Shown here one piece after another: positions 9,693 through 20,039 of a stretch of DNA of 64,000 bases (its first letter is position 1; every line of letters begins with the position of its first letter). The translations under genes were made by a program, and so were the position numbers. The notes under the pieces are model-generated. The model was not told the DNA's origin, ran no database searches, and saw nothing but the letters and a program-made list of their open reading frames with translations. Source of the DNA: Lunularia cruciata (lineage: Eukaryota; Streptophyta; Marchantiopsida; Lunulariales; Lunulariaceae); contig OX419759.1 of the NCBI GenBank assembly GCA_948567375.1, forward strand, positions 51,426,593 to 51,490,592. Reading direction: 5' to 3'.

Positions 9693-12600
9693 ATGTACCT
9701 CGCGGCCTTACTGGCTCAATAAGGAAGCAAAGAAGCAAGGGAAGGAAGAAGAATAATGCGCAAAGATCCCGAAAGGCAACCTCACAATTGATTGTCGTGA
9801 ATGGAATCCTAGAAGGTAATCAAGTGAGAGTATTAATAGATCCGGGAGCAACGGAGAATTTCTTGTCTCGCTCTGTTGCAATAAGCTTGGGAATGGATCT
9901 AGAGAGAGATGGAAGTGAAGAAGTAGAGTTACCAAATGGGCAAACAGAGAGGATTGAATCATTACCTAGACGGGTAATCCTCTCTGTAGGAGAATATTAG
10001 GAAGCAATTGAGTGGTGAGTGATACAGTTAGCCCGTTATGATGCAATTTTAGGCATGCCATGGATGGAGCAGTACAACCCAATGGTGGATTGGAGGAAGA
10101 AAGTAGTGAGAACCCACCAATGGTCAATCATTGGGGTTAAAGAAAAATTACACAAGTAGAAACTGCCTCTATATATCGTAGGGACGACAATTGTCTGTAA
10201 GACCGATAGATGTTTTATGGGTCTAATAAGAGAAGTCCAGAGTGCACAACTCGCTGGACAAATTCCTGACAAATTGAAAGATGTAGTGGATGAGTTTCAA
10301 GATGTCTTTCCCGATGATCTACCCTCAGGATTACCACCTAAAAGGCGAGTAGATCACAAAATAGAGACACTCCCGGGGAAGACACCTCCTTGTAAGGCCC
10401 CATATCGCCTATCACCTCATGAGTTGGAGGAGTGTAAGACTCAAATTGAGGAGATGCTACAGAAAGGGTTCATCCAACCTAGTGTATCACCATATGGGGC
10501 CCCTGTCTTGTTTGTGAAGAAGAAGGATGGTACAATGTGCATGTGCATTGACTATCGGGGTCTCAATCAGCAAACAATGAAGAAAAAATACCCCTTACCT
10601 TGTATGGATGACCTGTTTGATCAACTCCATGGAGCGAGATACTTCACCAAACTGGACTTGCGGAGCGGTTACAATCAAATCCAAATTGCAGAGGAGGATG
10701 TGTACAAAACTGCCTTTTGAACCAGGTATGGCCACTTTGAGTATCTTGTGATGCCTTTTGGCCTCACCAATGCGCCTGCCACTTTCATGAGCCTAATGAA
10801 TGACATATTTCGTCCATACTTGGATAAGTTTGTTATCGTCTTCTTGGATGATATCTTAGTATATAGTAGCACGATGATAGAACACAAACAACATCTACGA
10901 GAGGTCCTCCAGATTCTAAGACAAAATCAGTTGTACGCCAAAATCTCAAAGTGTGAGTTTGGCAAGTCTGAAGTAGACTACTTAGGGCATAGAGTAAGTG
11001 CAGAGGGCATTCAAGTATTGACAAATAAAATAGAGGTCATTCAAAAATGGAGTGCCCCAGAAGATCAGACACAACTTAAGAGCTTCTTGGGGTTGATGGG
11101 ATTCTATCGTAGATTTGTCAAGGACTTCTCCAAGGTTGCATAGCCTTTAACGGCATTACTTGGCAAGGGGAAGAAGTGGACATGGGGAACCGCACAAGAG
11201 TTGGCCTTTCAAGAATTGAAGGCCGCCTTGCTACATGCACCAATCTTGAAGTGGTATGACCCAAAACGTCCAATCAAGTTAGCTACGGATGCATTAGGTG
11301 TAGCAATAGGAGCAGTCCTACAACAAGAGTGGCATGACGGATGGCATCCAATTGCATATTTCTCTCGAAAGTTGTTACCGGCAGAGCGCAACTACCACAC
11401 CACAGAACGAGAAGAGCTGGCCATCATTCTAGCAACCAAGCATTGGAAGCACTACCTGGGCGAGAAGGCATTTGTAGTAGAGACAGACCACAAACCTCTA
11501 GTCTACCTCAAGACGCAGAAGGATCTATCTCATTGCCAAATTTGGTGGGCAGAGTGGCGACAACGCTTCAACATGACAATCACCTACGTGGAAGGTAAGA
11601 AGCAACTTGCAGATGCATTCACCCGCATGCCAATGGCCAACAACTTGGCGGTAGAGGTTAAGATTAACCCTGAATTCTGGCAAGGGATTCTAGCTGCTAC
11701 AAAAACTGATCCATAGATTGTAGAAGCGCAATCGTCCAAAGGTGTCACCAGCACCCAAGGACTCACCTTTCAGGAGGGCCGATTGTGGATCCCAAATGTC
11801 CCAGAATTACGCACCACCATTCTAGCAGAATGTCACGATTCGCCCATTGCAGCTCATGTTGGAGTGGACAAGACCTTGGAGGCAGTCAAGTGCCATTACT
11901 ATTGGCCCAAGATGAGCAACGACGTGATGGACTATGTGCGTAGCTGCCTACTTTTTCAACAGAACAAAGCTTCTAATCAAGCTCCTGTAGGGCTCCTTCA
12001 ACCTCTTCCCACTCCTACCCAATGTTGGGAACAAGTGAGTATGGATCTCGTCTGTGAATTACCCAAGACTACCTCAGGGTTTGACTCCATTGTGGTCTTT
12101 ATGGACCGGCTCAGAAAGATAATTCATGTCCGCCCTACCACCAAGGAGGTGACCGCTCCACAACTAGCTCAACTATACTTAGATGCAGTCTTTGCTCACC
12201 ATGGCTTGTCTAGAGTACTCATCACCGATAGAGGCACCCAATTCACCAGTTTGTTTTGGCAAACACTCTTTGGTTTCTTCAAAACCAAGTTGGCCATGTC
12301 TACAGCTTATCACCTACAAACAGATGGCCAAACAGAGCGGGCTAATCGCACAATTGAAGACATGTTACGCGGCTTCACCTTAGAAGAGCAAGAGAGGTGG
12401 GACACCCTACTACCATTGGTGGAATTTGCTTACACCAATTCAGTGAATGCCTCCACCCAGGTCACTCCATTCTTCCTCATGTATGGTGAGCATCCCTTCA
12501 CACCTTCTAGCTTGATGAAGATCCGTCCAGTGACTACCAAGGTTGATGCAATCAACACATTTGTTTCTAGAATCCAACAAGGTGTGGAGAGCGCCAAGCA

Positions 12601-12867
12601 CAGGTTACAGCTTGCACAAAATCGACAAAAGCAGTATGCTGATGCACATCGTAGGCACATGGAGTTCAATGTTGGGGATCAAGTAAGGCTATCGACAACC
12701 AACCTCACATTAGTTGGATCTCGTAAGCTCAGACCTCATTTTATTGGGCCTTTCTCTATTCTTTGTCGCATCGACGTTGTGGCCTATCACCTTGAGCTAC
12801 CACCACACATGAAGATCCATCTAGTGTTCCATGTCTCCCTATTACGCAGATATTCTCCCCAATCAGG

Positions 12868-12955
12868 CCAAGGTACTTCCACATAGGACATTTGACCTTG
12901 TCCAACAGAGGCCAAGGTACTTCCACATAGGACATTCGACCTTGTCATTGATGGC
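12868..12955 (+). repeat. 44-bp tandem duplication at the integrase-chromodomain joint
   Basis: The stretch ccaaggtacttccacatagg..cgaccttgtc at 12912-12946 repeats 12868-12902 with one mismatch at a spacing of 44 bp. It puts a TAG (12884) and a second frame into the joint. Together with an apparent extra C in cccc near 12860 the net change is 45 bp, so the downstream chromodomain returns to the pol frame. Confidence 0.85.
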
Positions 12956-13120
12956 ACAGAGGAATATGAAGTGGAGCGGATTCTCCAAAAGCGCATGCGT
13001 GGTACTCGCTATCCGCGGGTGGAATATCTAGTACAATGGAAAGGTTACCCCCTCTATGAAGCAACCTGGGAACCTGCTGCCAATTTGGCACATGCACCGG
13101 TGTTGGTGCAAGCATTTGAG
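12950..13120 (+). pseudogene. E3 chromodomain
   Basis: The segment EEYEVERIL..YLVQWKGYPLYEATWEP has the chromodomain pattern (Y-x-V-E-x-I, W-x-x-x-W-E-P). Chromodomains at the integrase C-terminus define chromoviruses and, from family knowledge, steer integration to chromatin with matching histone marks. This part is open and well preserved; it is cut off from the integrase by the 44-bp duplication. Confidence 0.85.
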
Positions 13121-13151
13121 CAACAATTGCACAACGAGGACGTTGCGTCTT

Positions 13152-13164
13152 AAAAGGAGGGAGG
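13152..13164 (+). promoter_or_regulatory. E3 polypurine tract
   Basis: AAAAGGAGGGAGG lies two bases before the 3' LTR, the expected plus-strand primer. The same tract precedes the matching LTR of E7 on the minus strand (53005-53020). Confidence 0.9.
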
Positions 13165-13166
13165 TC

Positions 13167-13905
13167 TGTAATACCAAGGGTTAGCCATATGATCTAGATG
13201 TGAAATTTGGTTTGGTAACATCTAGAATGATGTTATACATGATGGTCAAAATAGATCAGATAGAAGTATCACCAAAAGAGTACTTCTACTAATAGGGCAG
13301 AAACCAAAATAGACTTGAGAACCTTAGAACCAATAGCTAGACATATGATTTAAAGGTGAGAATTGGTTTGGTAACATCTAGAAGGATGTTACACATGATG
13401 GACTAAACAGATCAGAAAGAGGTATCACCAAAAGGGGACTTCTACTAATAGAGTAGGAACCGAAATATGCTTGAAATCTTTGAAGGCAATTTCAGAGGCC
13501 TAAACGGATGAATTAGGCCTTGAAAATGTGCAGATTCCCCCCCTCCAAAGGAAAAAAGGCTGGCCTTCCCTCCCCCTGGTTTGTCTTGTCGAGAGCTTTC
13601 CAACGGTACCTTACTCATATGATTCTAAGATTCCTATAGGAAGATTCTCTAAAAGATTCCCTCTGGTCAAAGCTCGTTTGACCAACCAGATAGGACCTAG
13701 ACCAGACAGGTCACCCATCCAAGTAAGTAATCCAAGGGTGGAGCTTGCTGACATGTCACCTATCTATGTCCCTAATCCTATGGTGGAGCTTCCTTGGAGG
13801 AGATCCTCTTTGTCTATATAATAAAGAGAAGGTGCTCCCTTGGGGATCGAATGTTTGAGTGTGCAATCTGTGTTTTCTCTCTTCTCTTGTCCTCGGAGTA
13901 TTACA
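13167..13905 (+). repeat. E3 3' LTR
   Basis: 739 bp, about 98 percent identical by eye to the 5' LTR. The TATA-like tatataataaag is at 13815-13826. It is followed by the caaga target duplication at 13906-13910. Confidence 0.95.
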
Positions 13906-16900
13906 CAAGATGGGAAGTTTGTTAATAAAGCAACCATAAAGTAAGCTTTGGAGGAAGATAAGTCTATTTTTGTGGTGTGGATCAAGCTGATTGTGCATGA
14001 AGAATCTGAAGAGGGCCAAAGCCTCATCAAGCAATGGTTGATCAAATAGTTTAGGAGTTTTCATATGTGTTCCCAAAGATCTACCAAAGGGATTACCCTT
14101 CAATTGTGATATCCCTTTCAAGATTCAATTATTGCTAGGAACTACTCTAGTGAGTAGACCAATCTATCAACTCTTACCAAATGAGTTGGATGAGCTTCAA
14201 ACAACACAAATGCAATTGTTTGAGAAGGATTTCATTGGACATAATACATCTCCTTAGAAAGCACCAGTATTATTTGTTCTAAAGAAGGATGGAGGACTTT
14301 GCTTTTGTATTGATTATCATGGCCTCAATAAACAAATAGTGAAGAATGCATATCCTTTGCCTCAAATTGATGACTTGCTAGATCAATTGAGTGGAGCAAA
14401 ATACTTCTCTAAGTTGGATCTTTGAAGTGATTATTGGTAGATCCCCATTGATAGAGAGGATGTGCAAAAGACTACCTTTTGCACAAGGTATGGGTATTTT
14501 GAGTGGAGAGTTCTACCTTTTGGGCTCACTAATGATCTAGTAGTCTTCATAGATCAAATGCATCAGGTGTTGTATGGGCTACTTGATTGATGCATGGTGG
14601 TGTTCTTGGATGATATTTTAATCTATAGTAAGACAAAGGCAGAACATGCAAATCACATACAAGAAATCCTTAGATGACTACATCAATGGAAGTTTTATTG
14701 CAAGAAGTCAAAGTGTACCTTTTGGTTGAAGGAAGATACCTTCTTGGGTCACAAGATCTCATTAAAGGGGATCAAGATGTCAAAGTGTGCCTTTTGGCTC
14801 AAGGAAATTACCTTCTTGGGTCACAAGATCTCTTCAAAGGAGACCAAGATGGAAGAGGAGAAAATCAGTGCCATTACTAATTTGCCTACTCTAAAGGATG
14901 TCATAGAAGTATGGGTATTTAATGGATTGGTAAGTTTTTATTGATGGTTCATCCACTATTATGCTCATGTGGCTGTACCATTGACCAACCTCTTGGAGAA
15001 GAACTCAAGCTTTCAGTGGACCACCAAGCACAAAGAAGTATTCTAAAAGCTAAAACATATGGTGTCTTCAAGACCCGTCCCTCAACCATATGACCTGCAA
15101 CTACCTTGTGTTGCTTGATTTTGATGCTTCTAACTTTGCAATTGGGGTCATGTTGCAGTAAGACTTTCCAAATGGGTTATATCTTATTGCTTGTGTCTCA
15201 TTGACTAAACACCATAGAAAGGAATTACTCTACTCAAGATCAAGAACAACTAGCAGTGGTATATACCACCATGGTATGGAGACATTATCTCTTGGAAAAT
15301 CAAGTGATCATGCAAACCAATCACAAACCCTTGTTATAGACATTACATCTGGAACATATGAAGAGTTGATATCATTGATGGGAGGAACAACTACAATTTT
15401 TTGACATCAAACTTGAGTACAAACCCGGTCCATTCCATGTCATCCTTGATGCTATATCACAATGACTTGATTTGAACTCTCTTCCTCTCATCACGACAAC
15501 AATTACAATGATGTCACTCAACTCCCAAGTCCAAATTGAGTTTAGGATAGCTTTATAACAAAGATCTCTTCTTTTGGATGGTACAAGGCCATCTTGCAAC
15601 ATGAAAAAAGGAGTACAATACCTTTTCCTTCAAGGAGGGCCTTCTATTTTGTGAGAACTTAGTCTATGTTCCAACCAAGGGTATCCTTCAACTTGGGTGC
15701 CTTCAAGAGGCCCATGACTTACCAATCATTGGTCACAAGGGTGTGGACAAGACCTTGGGTACCCTACAATGCCAATGGTGGTGGCCCAACATAGATTAAG
15801 ATGTTCAAGAGTTTGTCTGATCTTGTGAGAGTTGCTAATGCAACAAGGCTAGCAACCAAAAACCAAATGGGCTCATTCAGCCACTTCCCATCCCATCTGC
15901 TTGATGGGAACACATGAGCTTAAATCTTATTACATCCTTGCCCAAGACAAAGTAAGGTCATATAAATTGTGGTGTTGTGGATAAACTTAGTAAGCAAATC
16001 CATTTGGCACCAACCTTTGATATTGTGGATGCTCCAACATTAGTACAAATCTACTTTGACCATATCTTCAAGCATCATGGAATGCATAGTGTACTCATCT
16101 CCAACCATGATCCTCATTGGAAAATTTTGGCACACACTCTTTCAAATACTTGGCACCAAGCTTACTTTGTCCATGGCCTATCATCCTCAAACTAATGGAC
16201 AAACCAAACATGCAAATTGCACCTTGGAGGATATGCTTTGTGCCTTTGTCAATATTCACCATACCAACTAGGATGAATGTCTTGTAGCTATTGAGTTTTC
16301 ATACAATAACTCAAAACATGCAAGCATAGGATTCTCTCCTTTTTTCCTTAATTTTGGCCAAGATCCATTTGTTCCATATTCCTTTCTTGCTCTTCCTCCA
16401 TCTCATATCTCTCGTACTTCCACCTTCTTAACCACCATATCCCAATCCCTCCTACAAGCTAAATCTCATCTCCTTGTTGCTCAAAATTGTGGAATACTAT
16501 ATAGACCACCATCATCTTGATCTCACCTTTCAACTCAATGATAAGGTCATGCTCTCCTCTAATAACCTACTCCTCCCACTTGATACCCAATTCCATAAAC
16601 TTACTCCTAATTGGATAGGATCCTTTGTTGTCATCCAAATCATTTCTCTTATTGTATATCAACTTGCCTTACCTTGTCATATGCGGATCTATCATATCTT
16701 TCATATTTCTAAGTTGAAATGCTTTGATCCTAATCCATCTTCTTTTTCCTATTGTGTCCAACCTCCTTTCCTCTTGTCCTTATCAACAATCATGAATAAT
16801 ATAAAGTTGATTGTATCCTTGCATGTCACCACATTCAATGAGGTTACCTACAATGTATAGAGTACAAAGTCCTTTGGAAAGGGTATCCCCTTCATGACAC

Positions 16901-16998
16901 TTGGGAGCCTCTTTCTCATCTCCAGAGAGCACAAATGGCTATCTACAAGTTTGAGGTTCAATGGTGACAAGGATGTCATCAACTAGCAGTGGTGGATA
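13906..16998 (+). pseudogene. pol: E2 pol remnant: RT, RNase H, integrase, chromodomain trace
   Basis: Continues the E2 body after E3. RT: about 14150-14950, with KLDL, WRVLPFGLTN and FLDDILIYS (about 14606-14632). RNase H: about 15030-15480 (QPYDLQLPCV-like start, TNHK segment). Integrase: about 15700-16330, with a zinc-finger block, the catalytic-core D near 15920 and a YHPQTNGQTKHAN motif near 16180 where the catalytic E has become K. C-terminal part: about 16500-16960 with LPCHMRIYHIFHISKLK and a broken chromodomain (gattgtatcctt, gtcctttggaaagggtatcc). Stops and frameshifts throughout make it a fossil. Confidence 0.75.
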
Positions 16999-17079
16999 TG
17001 TAACCAAATGGCTATCCAAGAGTTTGAGGTTCAATGGTGACAAGGATATCATCAACTAGCAGTGGTGGATATGTAACCA
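16926..17079 (+). repeat. 73-bp tandem duplication across the E2 body/3' LTR boundary
   Basis: The unit aaatggctatc..ggttcaatggtgacaaggat..gtggatatgtaacca occurs at about 16933 and again at 17006. The first copy ends with tgtaacca, the first eight bases of the LTR, so the LTR start is duplicated too. Confidence 0.8.
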
Positions 17080-17487
17080 TATGGACTTTATTGATAAGTT
17101 AGTCAAGGCTAACAAAATAGAAAATAGGCCAAATTAGCTTAGAATATTTTAGAAATATCTAAGAAGCTACTTGGTACCTTCCAAGTATCGGGTAACATGC
17201 ATGCCAAGTGGTGACTAGTAGGAGGAAGCTTCTTGGGAAGCTTCCAAATAGATTAACTTGCACACCAAGTAAATGGCTTCTAGAAGGAAGCTTCCTAGTT
17301 AACTTGGCTTGCACTCCAAGAAGGTGGCTTTAAGAAGTTTATTGAGAAACTTCTCAAGTGCCTTGTATGCTCTTTATAAATACCAAAGCCCAAGCTCATG
17401 CTAAGAATTCAGATTTTATTTCATTCAAGTGTCCCAATGTGATCTCTCACTCTAGTTTTCCATTCTCCTCATCTCTCCTCGGTCTTA
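17072..17487 (+). repeat. E2 3' LTR
   Basis: Starts tgtaaccatatgg, contains gttagtcaaggctaac, gcactccaagaaggtggc and the promoter-like ctttataaatacc (about 17371), and ends near ggtctta. It matches the E4 LTR. E1 integrase sequence resumes directly afterwards (ggccttgattgatcac). The last bases of the LTR are mutated, so the end is approximate. Confidence 0.8.
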
Positions 17488-18150
17488 GTCTATGGCCTTG
17501 ATTGATCACTATATTGCATCTGAATATCACCTTGAAGTAGATGGTTTAGCAAAGAGAGTTGTTTAGATGATGAAGAGAGGATTGCATAAGTAGGTTTGCA
17601 AAGAGACCACTCAAGAGATTAGGATTGTTATTTATTTTGGTTGGCTACGAGCTATCAATTCAACCAAGTATCCTTAGTATCCTCTTCTCTCTATTTCTTA
17701 CTATATGGACAAGATCTAGATTTTTAAGCATCCATTTCTCCTTATGCTATTATATTTTTGGACTTGGATGATCTAAATATATGGGTGAGTGCATGTTCTC
17801 AACAGCAAAATATCTTTTGAAGAGTAATGCCAATGGCCTTTGAGAACTTAGCAATTGCTCAACATAAGGATACCTTACTTTATGCCACTATTTGAGAAGG
17901 AATTTATACATCCTTACTTTGTTGGTCCCATCCCAATGATTATATATGTCTATAGCAAACTGCACCTCAACTCTTGATGTAATTACTTGCCACACTATCT
18001 TGCATGTGCACAAGATTTTGCTTCCTAAAGTCCTACATTGGAAAGACGTGGTGATTTTGTTTGGAAGGATCATGTGTAAAATTTTATGTTATGCCACCTC
18101 CCAAGCATTGATGGTATGATGGACCCAAGCTTGGTTGTTGTATGTGAAGG
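17488..18150 (+). pseudogene. E1 integrase remnant, C-terminal part
   Basis: Matches E5 47915-48580: gattgatcac, tagatggtttagcaaagagagttg (the catalytic-glutamate helix, E changed to K) and ggatgatctaaatatatgggt, running up to the segment before the PHD finger. Several stops are present. It completes the integrase begun at 5040. Confidence 0.65.
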
Positions 18151-18157
18151 CTTGCAA

Positions 18158-18298
18158 TGTATGTTATATGGCTCTATTGGTACAATTGCTATTATGTTGG
18201 TATATGATAGTTGTTCAAGAGGATAGCATATAACATGTTTGACCTCTACTCTTATGATGGTTCTTTAAGGGAAATGTCTATGTTTTTTATGTACTTGA
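18158..18298 (+). pseudogene. E1 PHD-finger remnant
   Basis: Read in the frame of the E5 PHD finger, the codons give C-x2-[C to Y], later [C to Y]-x2-C, H, C, and a final C-x2-C before a TGA at 18296. Cysteine-to-tyrosine changes (TGT to TAT) and two stops spoil the fold, but spacing and length match E5 48584-48724. This shows the PHD finger is a family trait of E1/E5. Confidence 0.7.
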
Positions 18299-18335
18299 AA
18301 TTATAGCTAGTTCACTCCTTATGTGGTATCAATTG

Positions 18336-18769
18336 TGTAACAACATGAAGCTTATTGATGAGTTAGTCGAGACTAACAAAGTAGCAAATAAGCCAAATAA
18401 GCTAAGAATATTCTAAAATCATCTAGAAAGCTATTTGGCATCTTTTAAGTGTTGGGTAATGTGTAAGCCAAGGAGAAAGCTTCTTGGGAAACTTCCTATC
18501 TACCTTACCTTACACGCCAAGTAGGTAGCCTCCATAAGGAAGCTTCTTGGTTAACTTATTTTGCACTCCAAGCAAGCAACTTTTAGGAAGCTTCTTGAGA
18601 AGATTTTAAGAAGCTTGTTTAGAAGCTTCTCAAGAGCCTTGTATATTTCTCTATAAATACCAAAGCCTAAGCTCATGTTAGGCATTTAGAGTTTTCCTCA
18701 TTCAAATATCCCAATGTGATCTTCCACTCTAGTATTCCATTCTCCTATTTCTCTCCTTTATCTTTTACA
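18336..18769 (+). repeat. E4 5' LTR
   Basis: 434 bp. Contains repeated cttcttgg and caagtaggtagcc blocks and a promoter-like ctctataaatacc (about 18650). It is followed by tggtataagagtagg, a decayed initiator-Met primer site at 18770-18783. Confidence 0.9.
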
Positions 18770-18999
18770 TTGGTATAAGAGTAGGAATGTGATGGATAAA
18801 ATTTATGGACCACCAAATTCATTTCTGCCAAACCATTAGGATTTTTGTGTCCATATTCTATCCAAACATCATTTCATATAGTTCACCATCTCACACTTTG
18901 GGTAAAATCTTTTGAATGCAATCACCTTGTCCAATGAACCCTTGGTACTTCTACTTGTAACTTAAGGAGGATGATTAGCATGTTGCATATATGGTAAAA

Positions 19000-19970
19000 T
19001 ATAATTAGGTTGATAGAGTAGTAATCATGGAAACAATGCATGAGATGGAGGTCTGAGTTTGACAAATGGTGCTGAAGGAAAAACCTCCACGATGGCTAAA
19101 AGTCTTCAAATTACCCCGACCTTAGATACAATGATCATCATTTCCATGTAGCAACAAATCTAGTTCCTTACTTAATTGTTGCAAGAACAAGATCATCAAT
19201 GAAAAGGGCAACTAGAGAGAGCACCATTTCAAGAAGGAGAAGAGAAAATCCAATTTTCAAAGCCCAAGGTATTTGAAGGTAAGAATCTCTTGGGTTCAAT
19301 AAAGATTTTTTGGTTTGACTCTAAACATTATTTTGGAGTTACAAATCTTCAAGATGAACAAAAACATATTCTCTTGGCTTCAAGCCACTTGGATGGAGTG
19401 GCAAAGCTATGGTGGCAATGGCTATGAATTAAGCAAGCTAAATGGCAAATTGTTGTACCAATTTTGACATGGAAGGAATTCAAGAGTGTAATAATTGGTC
19501 AATTCCAAACTATAAATGACACACAAGTTGCATGAGATAGATTGGCACAGTTGAAGTAGATTGACTCTATAAGAAGCTACATCACACAATTCTAGAACAA
19601 CATTGTGCAAATTCTAGATATACTAGAAGGTGAAACTCTGGATCAATTTGTGAGGGACTTGAAGTCACAAACCAAATTGGAGGTGACTATACAAAAGCCA
19701 AAACATTTGGATAAAGCCATGTAGTTGGCTGAGTGCTTCAATTCCTTAGTTACAACAACTTGGTCTAAATTGCAACTTTCACAAAATCTACCAATATACT
19801 ACATATGGGTGGATGAGCCAACATCAATGAAGATTGATCTAGTCTAACAAAGAGCAATTGGCACTATAGATAGAGAAGGATTGAGACAAAATGGTGGTTG
19901 TTTTTATTGTTGCCAAATTGGACATCACATTGTTGAATATCCACTCAAGAATATGTTATCTTGACAAATT
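19000..19970 (+). pseudogene. gag: E4 gag remnant
   Basis: The gag core is readable around 19240-19720 (aagcccaaggtatttgaaggtaagaatctc; cttcaagccacttggatggag). A zinc knuckle of the form CFYCCQIGHHIVEY at 19899-19940 keeps C-x2-C-x4-H but has the last cysteine replaced by tyrosine. Stops and frame changes prevent a product. The same core is seen in E2 (about 6370-6800) and E8 (about 63480-64000). Confidence 0.75.
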
Positions 19971-20039
19971 GTCCCGATTGAGATTGTGGAGCAAAATGAT
20001 CAAAGAGAAAAGGAATCCTAGTAGGAGATTTTGAACCAC

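Larger units (their letters stand above)
9671..13153 (+). pseudogene. pol: E3 pol: protease, RT, RNase H, integrase, chromodomain
   Basis: A single frame, -1 relative to gag and overlapping its last codons, runs to TAA at 13151-13153. Protease: LIDPGATENF at about 9835-9864, where the catalytic D-S/T-G has become [15 protein letters not shown] then FLDDILVYS at 10841-10867. RNase H: ATDA, EREELA, ETDHKPL and DAFTRM (about 11283-11628). Integrase: zinc-finger region near 11830-11960 with the second CxxC cysteine replaced by F, and catalytic D (12044), D (12227), E (12335) with 35 residues between the last two. Chromodomain: about 12950-13120 with EYEVERIL, YLVQWKGY and TWEP. In-frame stops at about 9998, 10013, 10159, 10718, 11141 and 11714 mark inactivation. 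A 44-bp duplication at 12868-12955 breaks the integrase-chromodomain link. Confidence 0.9.
7263..13905 (+). mobile_element. E3: youngest chromovirus in the left block, complete with LTRs and TSD
   Basis: The LTRs 7263-8000 and 13167-13905 both run TGTAATACC..GAGTATTACA and differ by about 14 substitutions and three indels by eye (about 2 percent). The flanks 7258-7262 and 13906-13910 are both caaga, an exact 5-bp target duplication. Internal order: PBS, leader ORF, gag with zinc knuckle, protease, RT, RNase H, integrase, chromodomain, PPT. That is the gene order of Ty3/gypsy chromoviruses. Length is 6,643 bp. Coding regions carry at least eight in-frame stops, nearly all explained by C-to-T change, so the copy is inactive despite its relative youth. 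Confidence 0.95.
5695..17487 (+). mobile_element. E2: decayed chromovirus (E4/E8 family) inserted in E1, host of E3
   Basis: It has a 5' LTR (truncated) at 5695-5997, a PBS-like ttggtattat, gag and protease remnants to 7262, pol remnants at 13906-16990 and a 3' LTR at 17072-17487. The two halves join cleanly across E3: sequence before 7263 and after 13905 is continuous with E4 around 20500-20590. Pol ends in a chromodomain-like remnant, placing it with Ty3 chromoviruses. Without E3 it is about 5.1 kb. Dense stops show age. The left boundary is approximate because of a deletion. Confidence 0.8.

Noticed and set aside
9708-9962. 84-codon minus frame opposite the E3 protease
   Set aside because: Shadow of pol on the other strand.
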